Source: Micromonospora chersina
GTDB lineage: Bacteria > Actinomycetota > Actinomycetes > Mycobacteriales > Micromonosporaceae
Assembly (NCBI RefSeq): GCF_900091475.1
Contig: NZ_FMIB01000002.1
Coordinates: 2,976,001 to 3,040,000 of the forward strand
DNA: 64,000 nucleotides
Reading direction: 5' to 3'
Both the position numbers and the translations under genes were made by a program. How positions within the stretch are numbered: position 1 is the first letter of the stretch; each line of letters begins with the position of its first letter. Under the pieces are notes generated by a model. It did not search any database. It saw only the letters and a program-made list of their open reading frames with translations, and was not told the DNA's origin. This document shows positions 44,629 through 53,027 of this stretch, piece by piece.

Positions 44629-46080
44629 GTGGGGTTGGATCCAGGACTCCGTCGGCTCGCGCTGGGCACGCTGCTGGCGGCGTACCCCGGCCCGGTCCCG
44701 CCCGACTGGGCGGTCGACCTGCTCGCCGACGGGCTCGCCGGGCACACCCTGTTCGGCACCAACATCCACGACCCGGCCCAGGTGGCGGCGACCACCGCGG
44801 CGCTGCGCGCCGGCCGACCGGACGTGCTCATCGCGATCGACGAGGAGGGCGGTGACGTCACCCGGCTGGCACACGCCACGGGCAGCCCGTACCCGGGCAA
44901 CGCCGCCCTCGGCGCGGTCGACGACGTGACCCTGACCCGCCAGGTGTACGCGGCGATCGGCGCCGAACTGGCCGCCCTCGGCATCAACCTGGACCTCGCG
45001 CCGACCGTCGACGTGAACACCGCCGACGAGAACCCGGTGATCGGCACCCGCTCGTTCGGCGCCGACCCGGCCCGGGTGGCCGCCCACTCGGCCGCCGCGG
45101 TCGCCGGCCTCCAGTCCGCCGGGGTGGCCGCCTGCGCCAAGCACTTCCCGGGGCACGGCGCGACGGTCGCCGACTCCCACTACGAACTGCCCACCGTCGA
45201 CGTGCCACCGGCCGTGCTGCGCGAGCGCGACCTGCCGCCGTTCGCCGCGGTGGTCGACGCCGGCGTACGCGCCGTCATGACCGCGCACATCCGGGTGCCC
45301 GCCCTGACCGGTGACGGTCCGGCCACGTTCAGCCGGGCGGTCCTGGTCGACCTGCTGCGCCGCGAGTACGGCTTCACCGGCGCCGTGATCACCGATGCGC
45401 TGGAGATGAAGGGCGCCGCGCTGGCCGCCGGCGGGGTGGGACCGGCCGCCGTCCGCGCCCTGGCCGCCGGGGCGGACCTGCTCTGCATCGGCGCGAAGGT
45501 CGACGCCGACCTGGTGGCGCACGTCGTCGAGGAGATCGTGGCCGCCCTCGCCGACGGCCGGCTGGACCGGGCCCGGGTCGAGGAGGCCGCCGGCCGGGCC
45601 GCCGAGCTGGCCGCCTGGGCCGTCGCGGGCGGCACGGCGGCCAGGACCCCGGACGGCCTCGGCTACGCGGCCGCCCTGCGCGCGGTGCGCGTGGAGGGTG
45701 ACGTCGCCGGCCTCACCGCGCCGCTGGTGGTGCAGGTGCACGCCACCTCCACCATCGCCGAGGGGCGGGTGCCGTGGGGGCTGGGTCCGCACCTGGCCGG
45801 GGTCGAGGAGGTCCGCGCGGTCGCCGGCGAGACCGACCCGGACGAGCTGCGCCGGCTCGCCGGGGAGCGGCCCATCGTGCTGGTCGGCCGGCACCTGCAC
45901 CGGCTGCCCGGGGCGCCGGAACTGGTCGACGCGCTGGCCGCCACGCACCCGGTGACCGTGGTGGAGATGGGCTGGCCGGGCGGGTGGCGGCCGACCGGGG
46001 CGCGGGCCTTCGTCACCACGTACGGCGCCAGCCACGCCAACGGCCGCGCGGCGGCGCAGGTGCTCGGTCTGGCCGGCTGA
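44629..46080 (+). CDS. GH3 beta-N-acetylhexosaminidase (NagZ-like)
   Basis: A 483-residue glycoside hydrolase family 3 protein. The NagZ hallmark is KHFPGHGATVADSHYELP (K171-H172, D182, H184), with the His/Asp acid-base dyad on a flexible loop, and the nucleophile is D256 in AVITDALEMKGA. It is longer than NagZ (about 340) because of a C-terminal alpha/beta domain. There is no signal peptide, so it likely trims muropeptides or chitobiose in the cytoplasm. I start at GTG 44629 after AGGGAAAGG. The divergent ROK regulator probably controls it. Confidence 0.92.
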   Translation: MGLDPGLRRLALGTLLAAYPGPVPPDWAVDLLADGLAGHTLFGTNIHDPAQVAATTAALRAGRPDVLIAIDEEGGDVTRLAHATGSPYPGNAALGAVDDVTLTRQVYAAIGAELAALGINLDLAPTVDVNTADENPVIGTRSFGADPARVAAHSAAAVAGLQSAGVAACAKHFPGHGATVADSHYELPTVDVPPAVLRERDLPPFAAVVDAGVRAVMTAHIRVPALTGDGPATFSRAVLVDLLRREYGFTGAVITDALEMKGAALAAGGVGPAAVRALAAGADLLCIGAKVDADLVAHVVEEIVAALADGRLDRARVEEAAGRAAELAAWAVAGGTAARTPDGLGYAAALRAVRVEGDVAGLTAPLVVQVHATSTIAEGRVPWGLGPHLAGVEEVRAVAGETDPDELRRLAGERPIVLVGRHLHRLPGAPELVDALAATHPVTVVEMGWPGGWRPTGARAFVTTYGASHANGRAAAQVLGLAG

Positions 46081-46116
46081 GGTCTGCCGGGTCCCGTTCC
46101 GGGGTACACGTCTCGG

Positions 46117-47313
46117 ATGAGCGCAACCGACTCCTGGCACCGGGCGCTGGCCGACCTCGCCGAGCGATCCCACCGGGTACCCCCGGACGCGGTGCCCTCG
46201 GCCGTGACCGCGGCGGTGCGCGACCTCGGCGTGACGGTCACCACGTACGTGGTGGACGTGGAGCAGGAGCTGCTGCGCCCGCTCCCCGAGCCGGGTCGGC
46301 CGCTGCCGGATCCACTGCCGATCGACACCAGCCTGCCCGGGCGCGCCTACAGCGAGGTGCGGGTGCGCACCGGGCAGGACGGCCGGCTCTGGGTTCCGGT
46401 GGTCAACGGCACCGAGCGGCTCGGCCTGCTGGAGGTCCGGCTGCCGGCCGGTGCGGACCCGGACGATCCCGCGCTCCGGGACGGCTGCCGGAAGATCGCG
46501 GGCCTGGTCGGGCACCTGGTGACCAGCAAGTCCTCGTACGGCGACGGCCTCCAGCGCGTCCGCCGCAGCGAGCCCATGGCGGTCTCCGCCGAGCTGCTCT
46601 GGCAGCAGCTGCCCCCGCTCACCTTCGCCATCGACACGGTCGTGGTCAGCGCGATCCTGGAGCCCTGTTACGAGGTGGGCGGGGACGCGTTCGACTACGC
46701 GCTGGACGGCGGCCGGCTCGCGCTCGCGGTGCTGGACGGGGTCGGGCACGGGCTGCCCGCGACCTTGACCACCTCGGTGGCGCTCGCCGCCCTGCGGGCC
46801 GCCCGGCGCACCGGCGGCGGGCTCGCCGAGCAGGTCGCCGCTGTCGACGCGGCCCTGCTCAGCCAGTGGCGGGACGGGCGGTTCGTGACCGCCGTCCTGG
46901 CCGAGGTCGAGGTCGACACCGGGCTGGTCCGGTACGTCAACGCCGGCCATCCCGCCCCGGTGCTGCTGCGCCGGGGACGGGCGGTGCGGGCCCTGACCGG
47001 CGGCCGGCGCCCGCCGCTCGGACTGAACCTGCCCGGTGGCGAGCCGGGCGAGGCCCGACTGGAGCCGGAGGACCGGCTGCTGCTCTACACCGACGGCGTG
47101 ACCGAGGCCCGCGACGCGACCGGGGAGATGTTCGGTCTGCCCCGGCTGGCCGATCTGGCCGAGCGGCACATCGGCTCGGAGCTGCCGGCGGCGGAGACGC
47201 TGCGCCGGCTGAGCCGCGCCGTGGCCACGCACCGCGGCACCGCCTCCCAAGACGACGCCAGCATGGTGCTGGTGGAGTGGTCCGGCGCGGCGGCGGCCCG
47301 GATGGAGCCCTGA
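46117..47313 (+). CDS. SpoIIE-type PP2C serine phosphatase
   Basis: A 398-residue protein. The N-terminal half (1-150) is a GAF-like sensor module (VTVTTYVVDVEQELLRPL ... ERLGLLEVRLP). Residues 170-390 are the PP2C catalytic domain with its metal-binding aspartates: YEVGGDAFDYALDGGRLALAVLDGVGHG, FVTAVLAEVEVDTGLVRYVNAGHPAPVLL, LLLYTDGVTEARD and SQDDASMVLVEW. RsbU/RsbP-type enzymes act on STAS proteins, and a STAS gene converges on this one five bases away. Confidence 0.92.
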   Translation: MSATDSWHRALADLAERSHRVPPDAVPSAVTAAVRDLGVTVTTYVVDVEQELLRPLPEPGRPLPDPLPIDTSLPGRAYSEVRVRTGQDGRLWVPVVNGTERLGLLEVRLPAGADPDDPALRDGCRKIAGLVGHLVTSKSSYGDGLQRVRRSEPMAVSAELLWQQLPPLTFAIDTVVVSAILEPCYEVGGDAFDYALDGGRLALAVLDGVGHGLPATLTTSVALAALRAARRTGGGLAEQVAAVDAALLSQWRDGRFVTAVLAEVEVDTGLVRYVNAGHPAPVLLRRGRAVRALTGGRRPPLGLNLPGGEPGEARLEPEDRLLLYTDGVTEARDATGEMFGLPRLADLAERHIGSELPAAETLRRLSRAVATHRGTASQDDASMVLVEWSGAAAARMEP

Positions 47314-47318
47314 GGCGT

Positions 47319-47681
47319 TCAGCGGAGGCGGCGCCAGCCGGGTTCCACGGCGGTGCCGTCGTCGTCCCGTCCGCCCGGCCAGCCGAGCAGGACGTCGACC
47401 GCGGTGATCCGCAGCACCCGGGCGACCAGGGGCTGAGGATCGGCCACCCGGAGTGTGGCGCCGCGGCCGACCGCCTCCGCGGCGCCGCGCAGCAGGGCGG
47501 CCACCCCGGTCGAGTCGAGGAAGGCGACACCGCCGAGGTCGACCACGACCTCCAGCAGGCCCGGCCGGTCCAGCACGCCGTCGAGCGCCCGGTCGAACGC
47601 CGGCGTCCCGGCCATGTCGAGGTCGCCGACCGGGCTGAGGACCAGCCGGCCCGCCCCCGCGTCCCGCGTACCGATCTCCAT
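47319..47681 (-). CDS. STAS-domain anti-sigma factor antagonist
   Basis: A 120-residue STAS protein. The fold markers are RLVLSPVGDLDMAGTPAFDRALD, LLEVVVDLGGVAFLDSTGVAALLRGAAEA and LRVADPQPLVARVLRITAVD. The DST serine is the usual phosphorylation site, kept free by a PP2C phosphatase such as its convergent neighbour. No RsbW-type kinase gene is nearby, so the third partner must be elsewhere. The last 20 residues are a charged extension. Confidence 0.9.
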   Translation of the reverse strand: MEIGTRDAGAGRLVLSPVGDLDMAGTPAFDRALDGVLDRPGLLEVVVDLGGVAFLDSTGVAALLRGAAEAVGRGATLRVADPQPLVARVLRITAVDVLLGWPGGRDDDGTAVEPGWRRLR

Positions 47682-47752
47682 GACCCACCCGTCCGCTCCG
47701 TCGACGCCGTCGCGACCATACCGGCCGCGCGGGACCGGCGCGACGGACGCCC

Positions 47753-47816
47753 CTCTTGAACGCGTTCAAATCTTGTCGTAGGCTGAGCCGGACTTCGATT
47801 TGAACGCGTTCAAGAG
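47753..47816 (+). promoter_or_regulatory. Paired 14-bp palindromes with an embedded promoter, likely TetR operators
   Basis: TTGAACGCGTTCAA occurs twice, at 47756-47769 and 47800-47813, 44 bp centre to centre. With flanks, the two 20-bp blocks (47753-47772, 47797-47816) are exact reverse complements of each other. TTGAAC (47756-47761) followed by 17 bases and TAGGCT (47779-47784) makes a sigma-70-like promoter whose -35 lies in the first palindrome. The second palindrome lies just after the expected transcription start. GAGAGG and the ATG at 47828 follow. The operon's last gene encodes a TetR protein, the probable repressor. Confidence 0.8.
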
Positions 47817-47827
47817 AGGCGACGGGG

Positions 47828-48292
47828 ATGGATGCGAAGGTCTGGATGTACCTGGCCTACCTCACGGTCAGCATCGGGCTGACCGTCTGGGTGGCCCGGG
47901 CGCTCTCCCGCAACGGGCTGGTGTTCTTGGAGGACGTCTTCGCCGAGAAGCGGCTGGCGGACGCGGTCAACAGCCTGCTGGTGGTCGGCTTCTACCTGCT
48001 CAACCTCGGCTACGTCACGGTCGCCATGAAGGAGTCCGACCCGGTGGCCGACACCAGCCAGGCACTGGAACAGCTCTCCATGAAGGTGGGCCTCGTGCTG
48101 CTGGTCCTCGGCGCGCTGCACTTCTTCAACGTGTTCGCGCTCGGCCGCTACCGCCGCGGGCGGCTGCGCCAGCAGGCAGCCGCGCACCCGCCGCTCGCCC
48201 CGGTCGGCTACCTCCCGCCGCAGGGCGGTTCCCGACCGGTCAACCCGGCCGGGCCCACGCCGGCGCAGACGCCGCCCGTCCCGCCACGATGA
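47828..48292 (+). CDS. Membrane protein, first gene of a TetR-regulated operon
   Basis: A 154-residue protein with three membrane helices (about 5-23, 45-65, 85-105). The sequence MYLAYLTVSIGLTVWVARALSRNGLVFLEDVFAEKRLADAVNSLLVVGFYLLNLGYVTVAM is compact and conserved-looking. The Pro-rich tail (115-154) is cytoplasmic or disordered. The stop overlaps the next ATG as ATGA. No family recognised. Expression is probably controlled by the paired palindromes directly upstream. Confidence 0.82.
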   Translation: MDAKVWMYLAYLTVSIGLTVWVARALSRNGLVFLEDVFAEKRLADAVNSLLVVGFYLLNLGYVTVAMKESDPVADTSQALEQLSMKVGLVLLVLGALHFFNVFALGRYRRGRLRQQAAAHPPLAPVGYLPPQGGSRPVNPAGPTPAQTPPVPPR

Positions 48293-48789
48293 CGCTCGCC
48301 CCGGGCGGGCGCCCGACGGATCCCACCGGGCACGGGGCCGGTGGGATCCGCGGGTTCACCGTCCTCTACGACGCGCACTGCCCGCTCTGCCGGGCCGCCC
48401 GGCAGTGGCTCGCGTCGCGCGCCCAGCTCGTACCCCTGGAGTTCGTGCCGGCCGGCTCGGCGGAGGCCCGGCGGCGCTTCCCCGGGCTCGACCACGACGC
48501 CACGCTGCGGGACCTCACCGTGGTGGCCGACACCGGCGCGGTCTACGCGGGCGACGGCGCCTGGTTCGCCTGCCTCTGGGCCCTGGCCGACCACCGCGGG
48601 ACGGCCGAGCGGCTGGCCCGCCCGCACCTGCTGCCGCTGGCCCGGCGGATGGTGACGACCGCCTCCGCGGTACGTGAGCTGGTCCGGGAACCCCGGCCGG
48701 ACCCGGGATACGGTGACGACGATGACCGAGCAGACTGCGCCGACGACCGCTGCGGACGGCCCGAGCACCGGGGCGACCGCCCGGGGTGA
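48289..48789 (+). CDS. DUF393 (DCC family) thiol-disulfide oxidoreductase-like protein
   Basis: A 166-residue protein with the thioredoxin-like motif FTVLYDAHCPLCRAARQWLASR (C31, C34) near the N-terminus and LRDLTVVADTGAVYAGDGAWFACLWAL later. DCC proteins take their name from the D-x-x-C-x-x-C motif and are presumed redox active. The C-terminus (140-166) is Asp/Arg-rich and overlaps the start of the TetR gene by 68 bases in another frame. Confidence 0.85.
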   Translation: MTLAPGGRPTDPTGHGAGGIRGFTVLYDAHCPLCRAARQWLASRAQLVPLEFVPAGSAEARRRFPGLDHDATLRDLTVVADTGAVYAGDGAWFACLWALADHRGTAERLARPHLLPLARRMVTTASAVRELVREPRPDPGYGDDDDRADCADDRCGRPEHRGDRPG

Positions 48790-49429
48790 GCAGACCCGCC
48801 AGCTGATCCTGGACACCGCCATGCGGCTGTTCCGCGAGCGGGGGTACGCGCGCACCACCATGCGCGCCATCGCCCAGGAGGCCGGCGTGGCGGTGGGCAA
48901 CGCCTACTACTACTTCGGCTCCAAGGAACACCTGATCCAGGAGTTCTACGCGGACACCCAGCGCGAACACCAGCAGGTGGCGGCGCCCGCGCTGGCCCGC
49001 GAGCGGGACCTCGCCGCCCGGCTGGCCGCCGTGCTGCACGCCGGGGTGGACGTGCTGACGCCGTACCACTCGTTCGCCGCCAGCTTCTTCAAGACGGCGG
49101 CCGAGCCCACCTCGCCGCTCAGCCCGTTCTCGGCCGAGTCGTCCGGCGCGCGGGAGGCGTCGGTCGCGCTCTTCCGCGAGGTGCTGGAGGGCTCGACCAC
49201 CAAGGTCGACGCCGAGCTGCGCGAACCCCTGCCGGAGCTGCTCTGGCTCGGCTACATGGGCGTGGTCCTCTACTGGGTGCACGACCGCTCCCCCGGCCAG
49301 GCCAAGACCCGCCAGCTCATCGACGGCGCGGTCCCGCTCGTCGACCGGCTGGTGGGGCTGTCCCGGCTCCGGGTGCTGCGCCCCGTGACGCGCCAGGTGG
49401 TCGCCTTGATCCACACGTTGCGTCACTGA
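48722..49429 (+). CDS. TetR-family transcriptional regulator
   Basis: A 235-residue regulator. The HTH lies at about residues 25-70: RQLILDTAMRLFRERGYARTTMRAIAQEAGVAVGNAYYYFGSKEHLIQEFY, the standard TetR DNA-binding pattern. The rest is a helical ligand and dimerisation domain. It is the third gene of the operon and probably binds the paired palindromes at its promoter. The ligand is unknown. ATG at 48722; an in-frame GTG three codons earlier is possible. Confidence 0.93.
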   Translation: MTEQTAPTTAADGPSTGATARGEQTRQLILDTAMRLFRERGYARTTMRAIAQEAGVAVGNAYYYFGSKEHLIQEFYADTQREHQQVAAPALARERDLAARLAAVLHAGVDVLTPYHSFAASFFKTAAEPTSPLSPFSAESSGAREASVALFREVLEGSTTKVDAELREPLPELLWLGYMGVVLYWVHDRSPGQAKTRQLIDGAVPLVDRLVGLSRLRVLRPVTRQVVALIHTLRH

Positions 49430-49563
49430 CCACCCCGGCCACCCCGGCCGGCTGAAGCGCAGGTCAAGTCCGTAACCGGACAGGGGTCACCGGCCCGTCA
49501 CCCCTTGCTCGACACGCGGTGGACACATAGCGTTACCAGGGTCGGGACCTGGGGGGAGAGGCC

Positions 49564-49599
49564 GCGGACCGTGGATCCGGCCCGGGATCCACGGTCCGC
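49564..49599 (-). terminator. Perfect 15-bp hairpin between the TetR and GNAT genes
   Basis: GCGGACCGTGGATCC (49564-49578) pairs exactly with GGATCCACGGTCCGC (49585-49599) with a 6-base loop. It starts seven bases from the stop of the convergent acetyltransferase gene and probably works in both directions. Confidence 0.75.
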
Positions 49600-49606
49600 G
49601 CCCGCC

Positions 49607-50272
49607 TCACCGCGGGAAGACCCCGTACGAGGTCCAGCCCCGGTCCGGGAAGCCGGCCGCCTCGGCCACCCGCGCCGAGGCGTGGTTGTCGTGGTTGTGC
49701 AGGTAGGTGGGGACCGCGCCCTCGTCCAGCACCCGCCGCGCCGCCTGGGCGACCAGCCGCCGGGCCAGCCCGCGCCCCCGCGCCGCCGGCGCCGTGCCCA
49801 CCGCCAGCTCGTGGCCGTACGCGTCGTGCCGCTTGATCCCCGCGCCCGCCTGGTACGCCCCGTCGGCGTCCCGGACCACCAGCACCTCCCGGTCGAACAG
49901 CCGCAACCACGGCGGCAGCCCGGGCGTGGTGGGCGCGACCCACTCGCCGACGTCCGGCAGCGGCGCCGGGGCGGTGCTCCACCGGAACTGCCCGGCGTGG
50001 GTGGTGAACTCCGGCGTGCCGACCGCCGCCGGGAGGGCGGGCAGCAGGCTGCCGTCGGGCCGCTCCCGGACCAGCTCCCGGATCGCGGCGGCCCGGTCCG
50101 GCGGCACCGACAGGAGCGCGCACTCCGGTGAGGCGACCGCGATGGCCGGGCGCAGCCGGCCGTCCCAGGCCGGGCGGGCCCGCCGGTGCGACCGGACCAC
50201 GTGCAGCCCGGGACCGGCCGGCCACTGCCCCAACCAGGTCGCCAGGTGCAGGAACAATCGCCGGTCGAGCAC
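49607..50272 (-). CDS. GNAT family N-acetyltransferase
   Basis: A 221-residue protein from GTG 50272 (LDRRLFLHLATWLGQWP). The C-terminal part has the GNAT acetyl-CoA site: ELAVGTAPAARGRGLARRLVAQAARRVLDEG (the R-G-R-G-L-A loop) and YLHNHDNHASARVAEAAGFPDRGWTSYGVF. The longer open frame upstream runs into the divergent response-regulator promoter and is very Arg-rich, so I reject it. The substrate is unknown. Confidence 0.82.
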   Translation of the reverse strand: MLDRRLFLHLATWLGQWPAGPGLHVVRSHRRARPAWDGRLRPAIAVASPECALLSVPPDRAAAIRELVRERPDGSLLPALPAAVGTPEFTTHAGQFRWSTAPAPLPDVGEWVAPTTPGLPPWLRLFDREVLVVRDADGAYQAGAGIKRHDAYGHELAVGTAPAARGRGLARRLVAQAARRVLDEGAVPTYLHNHDNHASARVAEAAGFPDRGWTSYGVFPR

Positions 50273-50400
50273 GTGATCACGGTACGCCCGCCGCGCCGGT
50301 CCGGCGCGCCGGATGCGCCCGCCCGGCGCCGTAAGAACTCGGCAATGGATCGACCACCCGCCCGTGACTACGCTGGCCTCCGGGTACGGGGAGGTACGCC

Positions 50401-51096
50401 GTGGCGCAACGGGTGCTGGTGGTCGACGACGACCGGACGGTCGCCGACGTGGTCTGCCGCTACCTGGAGCACGCCGGCTACGAGGTCGGCCACGTCGGGG
50501 ACGGGGCCGCCGCGCTGGCCGCCGTGTCCCGCCAGCCGCCACAGCTCGTCGTGCTCGACCTCATGCTGCCGGTGCTGGACGGGCTGGAGGTCTGCCGGCG
50601 GCTGCGGGAGCGGCCGGACGGCGTACCCATCGTCATGCTCACCGCCCGCGGCGACGAGGCGGACCGGATCCTCGGCCTGCAACTGGGCGCGGACGACTAC
50701 CTGAGCAAGCCCTTCTCCCCCCGTGAGCTGGTGCTGCGGGTCCGCTCGGTGCTGCGCCGGGCCGGCGGCGACCCGACCGGCGTACCCCCGGAACTGCTCA
50801 CCGACGGCGGCCTGGAGGTGGCGACCGGCCCCCGGGTGGCCCGGCTGCACGGCCGGGAGCTGACCCTGACCCTGCGCGAGTTCGACCTGCTGGCGCACCT
50901 CATGCGGCACCCGGCGCGGGCGTTCCGCCGGGCCGAGCTGCTGGAGCGGGTCTGGGGGTGGCGCTTCGGCGACCAGTCGACGGTGACGGTGCACGTGCGA
51001 CGGCTCCGGGAGAAGATCGAGGCCGACCCGGCCGCGCCCCGCCGGATCGTCACCGTCTGGGGCGTCGGCTACCGGTACGAGCCGGCCGATGCGTGA
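50401..51096 (+). CDS. OmpR-family response regulator
   Basis: A 231-residue two-component regulator. The receiver domain has D9-D10-D11, phospho-acceptor D53 (LVVLDLMLP), T81 and K103 (YLSKPF). The winged-helix domain (about 125-228) ends in FRRAELLERVWGWRFGDQSTVTVHVRRLREKIE and TVWGVGYRYEP. GTG start with GGGGAGG upstream. It overlaps the histidine kinase gene by eight bases, so the pair is co-translated. Confidence 0.96.
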   Translation: MAQRVLVVDDDRTVADVVCRYLEHAGYEVGHVGDGAAALAAVSRQPPQLVVLDLMLPVLDGLEVCRRLRERPDGVPIVMLTARGDEADRILGLQLGADDYLSKPFSPRELVLRVRSVLRRAGGDPTGVPPELLTDGGLEVATGPRVARLHGRELTLTLREFDLLAHLMRHPARAFRRAELLERVWGWRFGDQSTVTVHVRRLREKIEADPAAPRRIVTVWGVGYRYEPADA

Positions 51097-52111
51097 CCTC
51101 GCGCTGATTTTCGGGGCGGCCCTGGTCGCGGCGCTCGCCGTCGGGCTGGCCGGCGCCGTGGCGCTGCGGGCGCTGCGCGGCCGGTCGATCACCGTGCACA
51201 TCTCCGTGCTGCTCGCCATGACGGTCGGCGCCGTGGCGGCCGGCGTGGCGGTGGTCGCCGAGGCGATGTTCCTCTCCCCACACGACCTCGAGGTGGTGCT
51301 GACCACGGTGTCCGCCGCCGCCGTGGTGAGCCTCGCCGTCGGCTGGCTGTTCGGTCGCCGGCTGGCCGCCGCGGCCGTCTGGGCCGACCAGGCGCGGGAG
51401 CGGGAACGCCGGATCGAGAAGGGACGCCGCGACCTGGTCGCCTGGGTCTCGCACGATCTGCGCACCCCGCTCGCCGGGCTGCGGGCGATGGCCGAGGCCC
51501 TGGAGGACGGGGTGGTGGACGACCCGGCGACGGTGGCCGAGTACCACCGCCGGATCCGGGTGGAGACCGACCGGATGACCCGGCTCGTCGACGACCTGTT
51601 CGAACTGTCCCGGATCAACGCGGGCGCGCTACGGCTGTCGCTGTCCGCGGTGCCGCTCGGCGACGTGGTCTCCGACGCCCTCGCCGGCACGGCGCCGCTC
51701 GCCGCCGCGCGCCGGATCCGGCTCCTCGCCCCCGAGTCGGGCTGGCCGACGGTGACCGCCAGCGAGCCGGAGCTGGCCCGGGTGGTGGGGAACCTGCTGC
51801 TCAACGCGATCCGCTACACCCCGGATGACGGCACCGTCCGGGTGGACGCCGGCCGGGACGCCGACACCGCCTGGCTGGCCGTCGCGGACACCTGCGGCGG
51901 GATCCCCGAGCGCGACCTGCCCCGGGTCTTCGACGTGGCGTTCCGGGGCGAGCCGGCGCGGACCCCGCGCGCCGCCGACGACGGCGGTTCGGGCGGTCTG
52001 GGGCTGGCCATCGTGCGCGGGCTGATTGAGGCGCACGGCGGGCGGGTAGATGTCCAGAACATCAGCGACGGCTGCCGGTTCGTGGTCCGGTTGCCGGCCA
52101 CGGGAACCTGA
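51089..52111 (+). CDS. Sensor histidine kinase
   Basis: A 340-residue membrane kinase. Two helices (about 3-27, 38-58) and a further hydrophobic stretch (72-90) replace a large sensor domain, so there is almost no extracellular loop. HisKA has H122 in AWVSHDLRTPLAGLRAMAEA. The HATPase domain has the N box RVVGNLLLNAIRYTPDDG, G1 VADTCGGIP and G2 GGLGLAIVRGLIEAHGG. Such short-input kinases often sense membrane stress with a partner protein. The partner response regulator is the preceding gene. Confidence 0.94.
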   Translation: MRDLALIFGAALVAALAVGLAGAVALRALRGRSITVHISVLLAMTVGAVAAGVAVVAEAMFLSPHDLEVVLTTVSAAAVVSLAVGWLFGRRLAAAAVWADQARERERRIEKGRRDLVAWVSHDLRTPLAGLRAMAEALEDGVVDDPATVAEYHRRIRVETDRMTRLVDDLFELSRINAGALRLSLSAVPLGDVVSDALAGTAPLAAARRIRLLAPESGWPTVTASEPELARVVGNLLLNAIRYTPDDGTVRVDAGRDADTAWLAVADTCGGIPERDLPRVFDVAFRGEPARTPRAADDGGSGGLGLAIVRGLIEAHGGRVDVQNISDGCRFVVRLPATGT

Positions 52112-52169
52112 CGCATCGATCCCGCGTCATATTCATTTCCATACATGTACAAGTTTCTCTGGGACGGTA

Positions 52170-52361
52170 ATGGTCATGCCGAATCAGCCGAATGACCGGT
52201 ACCAGCAGGACGCCGAGCAGCGCTGGCAGGCCGTCGAGGCCGCCGGGCGGTTCCCGGCCCAGGCCGACTACCGGGGGGCCCGGCGCGGGTCGCTCTCCTG
52301 GGCGGAGCTGAACGCGCTGCCCGCCGGCGCCTCCACCCGGCGCGGCCTCACCGCCCGCTGA
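52170..52361 (+). CDS. Small hydrophilic protein, unknown
   Basis: A 63-residue protein downstream of an AT-rich segment (52125-52160) that may hold its promoter. The product PNQPNDRYQQDAEQRWQAVEAAGRFPAQADYRGARRGSLSWAELNALPAG has normal high-GC codon use. The start may be the ATG at 52170 or at 52176. No ribosome site is strong. No family recognised. Confidence 0.5.
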   Translation: MVMPNQPNDRYQQDAEQRWQAVEAAGRFPAQADYRGARRGSLSWAELNALPAGASTRRGLTAR

Positions 52362-52453
52362 CACGCCCGGGCCGCTCCGCACCGAGCTTTCGCACACCTG
52401 TCCTGTAGCGTCTTGTGGTCCGAATCCGGCCAACCACAGGAGAAGCTCCGCGC

Positions 52454-52969
52454 ATGGGCAAGAAGACGATCCACGTCTCCGACTTCAGCGGCCAGGTGCT
52501 GCGCCCCGACGACGAGGTGGTCAGGGTCGTCGTGCTGGAGCACCCGGACCTGGTCGCCGGGCCCGTGCAACTCGACGCCACCCCGGTCGAGGTGGAGAGC
52601 ATCGACGACGCCGCGCTGGACGTGGCCGTGGTGGAGATCCACGACAAGCACGGCGGGGGCGAACCGCGCCGGGTGGTGCTGACCGCCAGCGAGTTCGACG
52701 CCATGGCCACCGACGTGCCCATGGCGCAGTTGCTGCGCACCGCCGAGCGGGTCAAGCCGCCCAAGGCCCGGCGCGGCGCCGAGAAGGTCGACTACGGCAC
52801 CATCGAGCACGCCGGCAAGCCGCACCGCGGCCGGGTCACCGAGGAGGAGGCCCGGCTGGTCCGCGACCGGCTCGACGAGGTGAACAAGCGCCTCGCCGAC
52901 GCCGGGATCCGCCAGGTCGACCCCGCCGACCCGGAGCACGCGGCCCGCTACGGCTTCCCCACCGCCTGA
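52454..52969 (+). CDS. Actinobacterial hypothetical protein
   Basis: A 171-residue soluble protein. It starts MGKKTIHVSDFSGQVLRPDDEVVRVVVLEHPDL, a beta-rich N-terminal domain, then has a basic stretch AERVKPPKARRGAEKVDYGTIEHAGKPHRGRVTEEEARLVRDRLDEVNKRLADAGIRQVDP. The end EHAARYGF recalls the Lys/Arg-rich DNA-binding tails of nucleoid proteins, but I cannot confirm a family. ATG chosen at 52454. Confidence 0.6.
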   Translation: MGKKTIHVSDFSGQVLRPDDEVVRVVVLEHPDLVAGPVQLDATPVEVESIDDAALDVAVVEIHDKHGGGEPRRVVLTASEFDAMATDVPMAQLLRTAERVKPPKARRGAEKVDYGTIEHAGKPHRGRVTEEEARLVRDRLDEVNKRLADAGIRQVDPADPEHAARYGFPTA

Positions 52970-52980
52970 CGCGCCCGTGC

Positions 52981-53009
52981 CGGGCACGCGCCCCCGTGGC
53001 GCGTGCCCG
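52981..53009. terminator. Bidirectional hairpin between convergent genes
   Basis: CGGGCACGCGCC (52981-52992) pairs with GGCGCGTGCCCG (52998-53009), 12 bp and 5-base loop. It sits between the stop at 52969 and the Clp_N/HTH stop at 53028. Confidence 0.72.
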
Positions 53010-53027
53010 AAGCGGCGCGGGTGTGGT

